A stretch of DNA of 64,000 nucleotides, from the NCBI RefSeq assembly GCF_964340395.1, contig NC_135553.1, forward strand, positions 17,875,001-17,939,000, in the 5' to 3' direction. The position numbers were made by a program, and so were the translations under genes. This stretch comes from Glandiceps talaboti. Its lineage: Eukaryota; Hemichordata; Enteropneusta; Spengelidae. A model generated the notes under the pieces. That model ran no database searches. It saw nothing but the letters and a program-made list of their open reading frames with translations, and had not been told where the DNA came from. Below, piece after piece: positions 49,401-61,400 of the stretch (position 1 is its first letter; every line of letters starts with the position of its first letter).

Positions 49401-52400
49401 GGATATGGAAATTGGAAATATTTCCGAAAATTTGCAAAGACTAGAAAAAGACCTATGTTGTATGCAGGAATCCTTTCGGCCGACTACAACAACCACGAAA
49501 CACGGCCCTTCGTGCTGTAATTGTCACCAAAAATTAGGCCATAATGTGTTGAACTGCAAATTTCCGAAGTGTGAAAGTGCGTCATTCTGCAAAGACATCG
49601 GTCGAAGTGAACACAGAAAAGAAAAAAGAAAGATGATAAATCTTGGGAATGAAATCAAAGCAACTAAGGAGAAAATTAAAGAAAAGAAGCTGCAATTAGT
49701 GCAATTTTGTAAATCTATAACAGCAAGTCGTAGCACCTACGCTTCTAAAATTAGAGGCAAATTAATCAACAGCAATATGGACAAATATCTGTCAGTTGAT
49801 GGCACAGTTAATTGGCTGGAAGTCAATACCGATGCACGAAAACTGGAGACTGTTCTGGGTGGTAATACGCCAGTAGAAACCTCAGATATCCAAGAACTTA
49901 TCGCAAATTTCGAAGAAAAGTCTACTCCAAAAAATACTAAAACAAGGAAATGCAAAAGTAAAGTAATTGATTTGTGGAAAATGAAAGGAGTGAATTGGCC
50001 TGGGAAAAAAGACAGCTTTAGATACTACCCATGAGAAAGATGAAAAAACTCTGAACTCGGAAGCTCCGAAAAGCGATGTTGTTTTTGTGACAAAACAGCA
50101 AGATGAACTACTTCTGAAACTTGGTATAGAAGAGAGTATAAAGACGTATGAAGAAGAACGTGAAAGTAGAGCGACCGATCGTATTGACTCGGGGACAGAT
50201 CACGATAACCTTTTAGACGACGTTTTCGTTGCATTGTCAAATATGCAACAACAAATATCCATCTTAACTGAACAACAACGGAAATCTGACAGCAGCGTCG
50301 GTCAAGAAAAAACAAACCCGTCTTGGAAAAATGAGACCTTGGAACAGAAGGCTGCATGTCAACAAAGTAAGCTGATGTCTAAGACTGTTCATTCTGATAA
50401 TTCGGCATTTGGTACGGATACGTTTGAGGATGGAAACGAAAATGACAATACCCATAGACCACGTAGAAGTCTGTTCACTATGGAGTCCATATTGTCACAG
50501 TCAACGCCAAAACAACATGGCCACAACAAAACCTTGGACCACAATCGAGTAAAAGTCAAAATGGATAAGATGTATGAACAGCTACCAATTGCACCCTACT
50601 CATTTCCAATGCGTATACCTAACATATACAGCCAAAATAATAGTCAGCAATATGGTGGCATTACCCAGGACCAAATACCAGGGAACAGGCAAATTGAAAT
50701 AGTGAATACACAACTAGATTATTTGCCATCACATCCTAGGATGTATCAAGATACATTTACGCAAGGCCATACTGATTTTTTTCCAACAGGTACACCTGCA
50801 GCCTGTCACTGATTGCCATCCTACCCTGCCAGCTACTAGTCTATGCACACCTGTAGGATCTACCACCCTGCCAGCTACTAGTCTATGTACATCTGTAGGA
50901 TCTACCACCCTGTCAGTTACTAGTCTATGTACACCTGTAGGATCTGCCACCCTGTCAGTTACTAGTCTATGTACACCTGTAGGATCTGCCACCCTGTCAG
51001 CTTCTAGTCTATGTACATCTGTAGGATCTACCACCCTGCCAGCTACTAGTCTATGCACACCTGTAGGATCTACCACCCTGCCAGCTACTAGTCTATGTAC
51101 ATCTGTAGGATCTACCACCCTGTCAGTTACTAGTCTATGTACACCTGTAGGATCTGCCACCCTGTCAGTTACTAGTCTATGTACACCTGTAGGATCTGCC
51201 ACCCTGTCAGCTTCTAGTCTATGTACATCTGTAGGATCTACCACCCTGCCAGTTACTAGTCTATGTACACCTGTAGGATCTACCACCCTGTCAGTTACTA
51301 GTCTATGTACACCTGTAGGATCTACCACCTTGCCAGCTACTAGTCTATGCACATCTGTAGGATCTACCACCTTGCCAGCTACTAGTCTATGTACATCTGT
51401 AGGATCTACCACCTTGCCAGCTACTAGTCTATGTACATCTGTAGGATCTACCACCTTGCCAGCTACTAGTCTATGCACATCTGTAGGATCTACCACCTTG
51501 CCAGCTACTAGTCTAGACTATGTACACCTGTAGGATCTACCACCTTGCCAGCTACTAGTCTATGTACATCTGTAGGATCTACCACCTTGCCAGCTACTAG
51601 TCTATGCACATCTGTAGGATCTACCACCTTGCCAGCTACTAGTCTAGACTATGTACACCTGTAGCATCTACCACCCTGCCAGCTACTAGTCTATGTACAC
51701 CTGTAGGATCTACCACCCTGCCAGCTACTAGTCTATTCACACCTGTAGGATCTACCACGCTGCCAGCTACTAGTCTATGTACACCTGTAGGATCTACCAC
51801 CCTGCCAGCTACTAGTCTATGTACACCTGTAGGATCTACCACCCTGCCAGCTACTAGTCTATGTACACCTGTAGGATCTACCACCCTGCCAGCTACAAGT
51901 CTGTGCACACCTGTAGGATCTACCACCTTGCCAGCTACTAGTCTATGTACATCTGTAGGATCTACCACCTTGCCAGCTACTAGTCTATGTACATCTGTAG
52001 GATCTACCACCTTGCCAGCTACTAGTCTATGCACATCTGTAGGATCTACCACCTTGCCAGCTACTAGTCTAGACTATGTACACCTGTAGGATCTACCACC
52101 TTGCCAGCTACTAGTCTATGTACATCTGTAGGATCTACCACCTTGCCAGCTACTAGTCTATGCACATCTGTAGGATCTACCACCTTGCCAGCTACTAGTC
52201 TAGACTATGTACACCTGTAGCATCTACCACCCTGCCAGCTACTAGTCTATGTACACCTGTAGGATCTACCACCCTGCCAGCTACTAGTCTATTCACACCT
52301 GTAGGATCTACCACGCTGCCAGCTACTAGTCTATGCACACCTGTAGGATCTACCACCCTGCCAGCTACTAGTCTATGTACACCTGTAGGATCTACCACCC

Positions 52401-55400
52401 TGCCAGTTACTAGTCTATGTACACCTGTAGGATCTACCACCCTGCCAGCTACTAGTCTATGTACATCTGTAGGATCTACCACCCTACCAGCTACTAGTCT
52501 ATGCACACCTGTAGGATCTACCACCTTGCCAGCTACTAGTCTAGACTATGTACACCTGTAGGATCTACCACCTTGCCAGCTACTAGTCTAGTCTATGTAC
52601 ACCTGTAGGATCTACCACCCTGCCAGCTACTAGTCTATGTACACCTGTAGGATCTACCACCCTGCCAGCTACTAGTCTATGTACACCTGTAGGATCTACC
52701 ACCTTGCCAGCTACTAGTCTATGTACACCTGTAGGATCTACCACCCTGCCAGCTACAAGTCTGTGCACACCTGTAGGATCTACCACCTTGCCAGCTACTA
52801 GTCTATGTACACCTGTAGGATCTACCACCCTGCCAGCTACTAGTCTATGTACACCTGTAGGATCTACCACCCTGCCAGCTACTAGTCTATGTACACCTGT
52901 AGGATCTACCACCCTGCCAGCTACAAGTCTGTGCACACCTGTAGGATCTACCACCTTGCCAGCTACTAGTCTATGTACACCTGTAGGATCTACCACCCTG
53001 CCAGCTACTAGTCTATGTACACCTGTAGGATCTACCACCTTGCCAGCTACTAGTCTATGTACACCTGTAGGATCTACCACCTTGCCAGCTACTAGTCTAT
53101 GCACACCTGTAGGATCTACCACCTTGCCAGCTACTAGTCTATGTACACCTGTAGGATATACCAATATGATAAACCATGTAACTGTCAATTCACAATGTCT
53201 ATCTGAAAACACTCAGTCAGTCGAAACATTACCCTTACTACAGACACAAAATGTAGAAGATGGAAATACAACCAATCTGTTAGCATTATATGAATCAGCT
53301 CGTCTACTTGAGAACTTGGGGATTTGTAAACATTTGAATGTGAAAGGGTGACTTCTACTAAGATACTAAAGTGATATCTGGAATGAAGGATAACTTGATT
53401 TATTTGAAGTGAGAATTATATTGTCCGTTGAATTAATAGTATTTTCTATAACACAAAACACTTTGCATTCATGTCATCACCAAAGACTATAGACCAAATT
53501 ATACATTTACTTGCTAGTATGTGTCAAATAACAATATTACTACGGGAACGTCAAACCCTGTAAGATGACCCATGTGTTAGGGTAAAGTGAAATTTGGACT
53601 GGAGACTCAGTTGTCGACATGTCTCATGCTATTGTGTTTGTATACATGTCACATATGCCACATACTTTATATTAATATTTGATGACATTGATAATATACT
53701 GTAATTCACACCAATTATTTGCTACAAGGTATCTTTTTTTTCAACTGGTAATTATTTTGTTGCCAATAATCAATAAAATTGTTAAAATTAAAACTAGTTA
53801 TCTTTGTTGCACCATGTTTCCATACAAAGCTTAGTGGTGAACACAAACCATTTAAAATAATCAAAATGGAAAATTATCAGTAAGTTATTGCATTCATCCA
53901 AACAATATTTCTGAAAACCCAAGAAATAATTGATAAGTGTACTCCTTATGCCTAGATGTCACATATATGAAAATTATCAAATTTGGGATTGAATGATTTT
54001 AAGTTCATAAAAATTAACATCATTTTATTTTGTAAAGTCAATTATTCAGACAATGTCCCTTATATCCATCATGTGATCAGAAGTGACTGATTTTACTGAA
54101 GTAAATGTAATCACGGCATACTTTGAGTTTCAAAAAATAGATTTGTTATAATATTGACTGAATTTTATTGAGTTGTGTGTTGGTTCTCAAAAGGCACATT
54201 TTCAAACTTGAATCAGAAGTGCTTGTTTTTGATGTTCACATGTTAATGTTCATTCTTATCAAAGAATTTCAAACTATACTATATGTTCAGTTCACATTAT
54301 GATAATCATGGGTTACACATCATTAAAATATTGCAGTCTACAATTTTATGAAGTTTTGAATTAGTTGTAAATGTTGTGTCGTTGCTTCCGTTGGTAGTTT
54401 TTACGTAATTTACTGATGGCACTGATATTAAACTAAAACGATAAAGTCGCTTTCTTTACAATAGTTTTTGTTTGATCGTTACGTTGTTTATGTTTAGTCG
54501 GCCACATGAACCGTATTCTGAGAGCCCATCATATGTTCATACGCCGCCGGTAGTTTTTACACGTAATGATAGCAAGGATAGGAGGTAATAGGTAACTTAC
54601 TATATCGGCAAAATCATGAAACTTGAAAAAAGCGAGTGTCGAACAAGTGAAGATGTTATAAATATTTATTTACACACTAAATAAGCAAAATAATACACAA
54701 AAATTACATGCACGATAACAGTCCTTGAGTCGGAACCATTTGAGCTCCTTCGACTCGCAGCTAGCTAGTACTTCTACTACTCATATAGTCCTGCTTGCAT
54801 ACGGATTCCGGGACTTGATTCTGACAATTGTCCGGCCTACGGCCCTCCATCACTCGGGCCTTCGACCCTCGATATCAGTATGCGATTATACTAGTGAACT
54901 ACGCCGGATCGGAGTTTAGATAAAGCGTAGGAAAAAAAGGCGCGAGCGACTGTCGTCAGCTCGGGCCTTCGGCCCTCGATATCAGTTTGCGATTAGACTA
55001 GTGTTGCGCCTGATCGGAGTTTAGATAAAACGTAGGAAAAAAAGGCGTGAGCGACTGTCGACAGTCTAGACTGTGGTAAATGTAGTGATATACATGTACA
55101 TAACATTAAGGGCCGATCGCACAATGTCACACAAACTCAATAAAGCAACATCATTCATTTACGACAAACCCCCTCCCCCTCACCCTAAACAAACATTCAT
55201 AAGTGCTACATTGACATATTTATATATGATGTAAGCCCTGATAAAAATTGTAGAGGTCACACCACTATGATTGATGCAATGTAAAAACATGATGGGAAAC
55301 ACATTAAAATACTACTGGAAACCCAGTACTGTATATCACATTAGAAGTAAATTTTATAAACTTATCAACAGCTCAGTAGTAAATACAGAACTTGTTTTCA

Positions 55401-58400
55401 TTCAAGGTGTGAAAGTTTTCTAAATTTGATTAGAAGTGCGAAAATGAAGTTCAGCAATTGCATTGATGCCATACCCCCTCCCCTAAATGAAAGGATTCAT
55501 TTGTTGAGGTTGTGTGACATTGTGCAATTATTACCCATATACTCAATCCTCACACCATATGACCACTTTCAATAGAAACAAGACTAAATACTTTAAACTT
55601 GAACATTTTAGCTAAAGACTTATTTACACTTATTTTGCAGGAAAACAAAAACACAAAAAAAAATGTGAATATACTAGTCTTCTCGTACATGAACACAGAG
55701 TATCAGTCTGGTAATTAGTAAAAAATAAGTAGTGACTAAAATTGCCTTCTTGCGCATGAACACAGTGTATCAGTCTGGCAATTAGTAAAAAGAAGTAGTG
55801 ACTAAAATTGCCTTCTTGCGCATGAACACAGTGTACCAGTCTAGTAATTAGTAAGAATTAGTCTTTAAGAACTAGCTGAAGACTCCAAAATTCTCCCTAG
55901 TGTTACTTCATCTTGATCTGTGTCTCTAGTGTCCTTTAAATTGACTGATACTACCTTTGCATAATCTAGTACAGTGTGTACATCCACTCAGTGAATTCAC
56001 TCTAATTAGCCCTGATAGACCTTAATTAACTAGTCCTTCAGTTAACATAGCTATTATCTTTTCACAGACATAATGATCAAATAAAAGTGAATGGACTGAA
56101 TTTCCTGTTTGTGCAGAAAATTTGAATAATTACTTATTGAGTATAATCACTTCTGCTTGACTGTGTAAGGCTGGGTAGAAGCAATGACGACATTTAAAGT
56201 ACATATTAAACATAAAACATGGTAAAATTAAGCAATAACCCCCGCCGAAGGCGGGTATACACGAGATTTTGGTACAATTCGCGACATATAGCACGAGCCG
56301 AATGGCGAGTGCTATATGGAGCGAATTGTACCAAATTCGAGTGTATACCCGCCTTCGGCGGGAGTTATTGCTATTATATTATATCAAAATGTGTGTATAT
56401 TTCTTCTAAATGTGATTCTGTGGTTATTTATATGCCCGAAAAGGCGAATTCGCACATACAGAAAAAGATCGTCGGTAATAGATCGTCGGGAACGAGCATA
56501 TTTTAATGAGTGGATACGTTCATGTAGCCCCCACACACACTGCATGAACACAACCATACACTGCATTGCAATGCATTGCATTGCATTGATAAATTACTTT
56601 ATTTACATCATATAATGCATAACGAAAACGCGTTGAAAACTAGCAACAAAGAAAAGGGGGCAAGAGGTCAAAGAAAGTAACAATTTTGTTTGGATATTTT
56701 CATAAGAACAATACAATCTTGTACACTGCTAAAAATAGATGTCTCGGCGTTGAATCGGAGAAAGCGCGAGACAGTAAATCAGAGACGCGACGTTACACAG
56801 TCTACTTTAATTTAATGGGTAACAAATTGAACATTGACCGAACCTGAAAATGTACAGTTTCGAAATAATCCTGACGCACCTTGACTGATGGTTAAAAGTT
56901 GAATCGGTGTTGCTTGATTCAACGCGTAACGAGAGTAGGACGCTGAGACGGCTCGTTGCATGGGGAGAACTTGTACCTTATCAGTGCTGTTGAAGCCACT
57001 GATCGATCGTTGCTTTCGATCGCAAGGTCATCAGTGGAATTATTTGGACTACTGTAACCCAAACTATTGTACAGGATACCTGACACACCTTTACTCTGGG
57101 GAAGTGTTAACTTATTGGTATAAGAACAAACACATTCAGCTTGTATGTACTATTCATATGCTAGTTTAGGGGCCCATTTTACCACTGCCAGCCGTGGTAA
57201 AATGGGATTTTACCACAGTTATTATCCAATCAGAATGGCGCATAGTAGCATGATATAATATAATGTACATTTTAAAATGAATATCTAAATGAACATTTCT
57301 GTTTTTTTATAATTTCTTATTCCAGAAGTCTGACTCATTTAAATTTCATTTCTAGTAATAGTGATAACAAAATTTATTTTTGAAGTCTGTTGGAACCTGT
57401 TTTAATTTGTGCTGACTGCTTAGGAAAATTGCCCCATCCATGTTTCAATTTGTCTATTTTTTAACAAACATATGATTATATAGTGTGGGTTAGTTGTCAC
57501 CCCCCCCCCCCCAATGCATCGAACAAATATTTCGTTTTTTATTTCTAAATCCAATTATTTTATCTGGTTTCATTACAGTAGTTTTTATTAATGGTTTAAT
57601 GTCAGAGAATTTAACATCTGCCAAATTGCCCAGCAGGTGTTTAGCAAAATATAGTGGAGTCACTAATTGTATATCCACAATGCACCCAATTACCGGAATG
57701 ACAGCAATCTCGCCATACATGTGTGTGAACCTTGTAAATTCGCAGCTATTAGCATTTACTTACAGATATCACATACGTTATCAAGATTGCACTGGATTAA
57801 TTAGCAGTGTTTGTGGACATTTTTCACTTCCAAAGCATGTAATCAATATAACTAGACCCTGGCCAAAGTTGCGCATGAGCGCACCCAATTGTGTCCATAC
57901 AAAATTTGGAATGTTTCACTACGTAACCTATACAGTTGTGCTTATTCAGTCAGTATTTTACATTGTCAAAATACTAATAAGTTATATAATATCAAGTCAT
58001 TAAAGAACTGCTGATTCTACAATATACATGTATGTCAAAGTGTGCTACAACTAGAATTTACTATTAAATTTTATTGTTTCATTAAAAAGATTGCATTAAT
58101 TTTATTGATACATGAAGATTATAGAAGATTTTTGAATCGTTTTAAAGATTTAGAATAACTCTACCAGCAAAGCATTTATCAGATCTCAAGTTAATCTCCT
58201 GTCTAAGTTGCATCTTTACAAATAATGCTATTTAATATAAAGTGGCCATATGGATGTGAATTGGGTATTTATTTTGGATTTTTAATTTATATAACAACTT
58301 TACAATGTTTTTCTACTTGAAAAAAACAGTGTGAAATCACACATACCAAGACCTTGTTTGTAACTCAGTTAATTGCAAAAAGATGCAAACAGTGTAAAAA

Positions 58401-61400
58401 GTTGTTTTTTTTGTATGTACAATAACAAACATTTTACACATATTTTTAATGTTTTTCAATTACTTGAGTAACAAACAAGGACTTGGTATATATTTCACAT
58501 TGTTTTTTTCAAGTAGAAAAACCTAGTAATGTTGTTTTATGAATAAAAAAATCCAAAATAAATACCCAATTCTCATCCATTTGGCCACTTTAAAGAAGAA
58601 TGTGCACGCTTTGGGTACTTCTTTCACTGAAAATCAGAGTTCTTAAAATCACTCTGAAATTTGACATGAAAACTTGTTCCTGGTATGATCCTTTCCGTTC
58701 GAAAAATAATAAATAGGAATTTGGAGATACACCATCTTGTCTTCTTGACTAGATGGCAGCCATATTGGATTCCAAAATGGCTTAATTCAGAATTTCACAA
58801 ATTTGGACGATAACTCTAGATTTTCTTCTTGATTTTTCTTGAGGATGGGTTTGAGTTTACTTGAACAAAGTAAACAGTAAAAGTTTAAGTTTTCTACTTC
58901 TACAATATACTATGTTAATTATTCCAATAATTTATTGTATTTGTATCTGTATAGTCTCACGATATCCTAAGAAATACATAAGAAACATTCTGAAATAGAA
59001 ATCGAGTCATAACCCAATTACAAAAGTAACCATTAGGAGATAAGTAGACAAAAATGTCATGGTAACGTTTAATATAATAATAGTTTTATTCCGTATAGTG
59101 TAACGACATCCTGCAGAGGAAGATATAATTACTGAAGCGAATCTCCTATATCACACGTACATGCTGCCACAAACTGTTACGGTAATGCCTTTAGAAACCA
59201 TCCCTTAGTTAAGTGGCATCTCTTTTCCTCCGGATGTAAAAAAAAACTTTATATGGCATATGATCAATATCTATACTGGGTTTTAGTGAAAAGTAGAATA
59301 TGATAAAATCTAATTAAAAAAAAGACTTGTTTGGCTTTATTTTATTTTGGCTCCATGAATTAAAAACTTTTGTTTGCCATCCATGGATTTCCCCTAAATC
59401 TACCAAAAAGGCAAACACAGAAAAAGACCACAATGCTAGCATGTCATGTAAAATTAACTTTTTTGATGATTCATTTTCTGACGGTTTGTACCTAAATCTG
59501 GTGAAATGTAAATGCCAAAGTCCACATTTTGATTGTCTTAAAACAACAATTTAGAAGAATGTGTAGTTATAAAGGTATGTGAATGATCTTTCCATTTACA
59601 ATATTATGACATACGGCCTTACATGAAAATTTTGAGCAAAGCAAAATGTGTTTGTTTTTTCTAAATCTACTAACAAATCTACCTGCACGCAGACAGCAAA
59701 CAAAATGGCTCCTTAATACAGTATTTCAAATCTACTGTGTTTTGTCATTTCAAAATTTCGTAAAAATTCATGTTTTCATTGGTTAATTATAAATTTGTAT
59801 TCCTAAAATCATAATTTTCATGCTAAAAATCATTTGTATTCGTAAAGTTCATGTTACTATTCATGCTTACATCATATTTTTATGTTTCTCAAAAATTTAT
59901 TGGTATTCGTTAAACTTCCATAAATTGTATTTTTTGTGATTTTCATTATTGTGTTCATAAATAATATTTTCATGTATAAACTTATTTTTACATTGGAGAA
60001 ATCTTATATTTGCTTGCTGTAACCTTATTGATCCTATTTCTGTTGTACACAACAGCATTATTTACAGTGAAAACATGAATTTTATGAATTTTATGAATAC
60101 AAATGAGATTTTTTTTTTGCATGAAAATATGTTTTATTTGAATACTGCAACACATGGCCCACCATATGGCTGTGTATGCTAGTTATAGATAATGTTACTA
60201 CGCTTGCAGCATTCCCCAATTTTCGTGTTACTAGTTGACCCCATTTAAGACAATCTCAAGTAAATTGTAAAAAAAAAGACTCTTTGTAAAAAGACAATGT
60301 AAATGATGCCAATTATCACACTGAAAAACATTATACATTTATGAATGCGAAGTGTGAACTTGAACTATAAGGTGTTACATTATATCCACAGTGTAATGTA
60401 ATGTGTGAGTTACATGACAAGCATTCTTCAGTGCATACCTTTTAATGAAGTGGTGATGTTCAGTCTGATCACTAACTAGTTTTACATTCGATTTTACTAG
60501 GAAAACATTTTTAGTCAGTTGGAAATCTCCAAGTTGCAAATCACAAGTTTCTTCTGGGGATTTGTGATTGTAATTAGGCTCTGAAGGCATGGACATTGTG
60601 GTTAGGGAAGCTAATTTAGCTATTCATAAGTAAATATTACATGAGGGCTTCCCCAAAACAATGTTCAGGCCTTCAGAAACCTGAACTCTGTCAATCCATA
60701 TATATAGGATCAGAGAGGCAACAACTTTTGCAACTTTTCTAGCTGATGTACACAATATCTAGGGGTATGAACCTAATTTCCTTTGTTTTATAGGCTAAAA
60801 TAAACATAAAAAAGTCAATGAAATTAATATCATTTCATGTACACTTTATAAGAATGAAAAGGACAGACACTATAGACTGAAAAGAACAGGAAATCATGCC
60901 ATAATCAGTGCAGTATTATACCCTGTTATCAGGGTTTGGTGGGCTAATTAATGGACCATAAACATTGTCAATGTACACAATGTAATCACAGCCTACAGAT
61001 TACTGTGTTGAAATATAGCGCTAAACATCCTCAATCAACTCCTGGCTCTAACTTCAGTTTGAGCACTGTTGAAATAAGAAGTGATTTGCTTGGCCATAAA
61101 TGGGGAAATCACTGATATGCACATTATCATAAGGTTGAGAAATTGTCAGAGTATATATGAATTGGCGTAATTCTAAGATAAGACAGGTGGGGTTTGAATA
61201 CCATTCTTTTAGTGGAATAGTTCTCTAATGTGTATTAGTTACTGTTATTGTACAAACCTAAAAACATTAGACATTCAACAGCTACTGTGTTATTGTATGC
61301 CACCTTTCAGAAAAAAGAGTGTTGAGAAGAAAGCCTGTGGTCTAGCAGCTAGACTACTCCTGGCTCTAACTTCAGTTTGAGCACTGTTGACATAAGAAGA

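Larger units (their letters stand above)
46747..55067 (+). mobile_element. 8.3-kb TIR element of unrecognised family
   Basis: About 100-bp terminal inverted repeats (46747-46847; 54960-55067) start AGACTGTYGACAGTCGCTC and contain TTTATCTAAACTCCGATC, GCGCAACACTAGT and ATATCGAGGGCCGAAGG. I count about five mismatches and one 7-bp gap between them. AGACTGTGGT flanks both ends, suggesting a 10-bp target duplication. The interior has two + strand transcription units and a large minisatellite. I see no DDE/DDD transposase, reverse transcriptase, polymerase B, helicase, RAG-like or tyrosine recombinase motif. Duplications of 9-10 bp occur in Mutator-like and related superfamilies, but that alone does not classify it. 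It may be a non-autonomous or internally rearranged copy with captured genes, or a family whose transposition protein I cannot recognise. Confidence 0.75.

Noticed and set aside
50729-53212. Long minus-strand frames with [14 protein letters not shown] periodicity as a repeat protein
   Set aside because: They are reverse-strand shadows of the 42-bp minisatellite and begin or end where the 5-bp insertions fall. The unique flanking codons belong to + strand frames.
46747-55067. ProtoRAG or Polinton/Maverick identity for the 8.3-kb element
   Set aside because: The ends do not match the ProtoRAG CACTATG type, the duplication is 10 bp rather than 5 or 6, and there is no RAG1/2-like, polymerase B, integrase or capsid-type frame.
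60375-60596. Minus-strand open frame lying between DUS1L exons as an additional exon
   Set aside because: The only acceptor-like sites give the wrong phase for the upstream exon (61665-61844), while that exon joins 44116-44276 perfectly. It has no similarity to the known DUS1L order.
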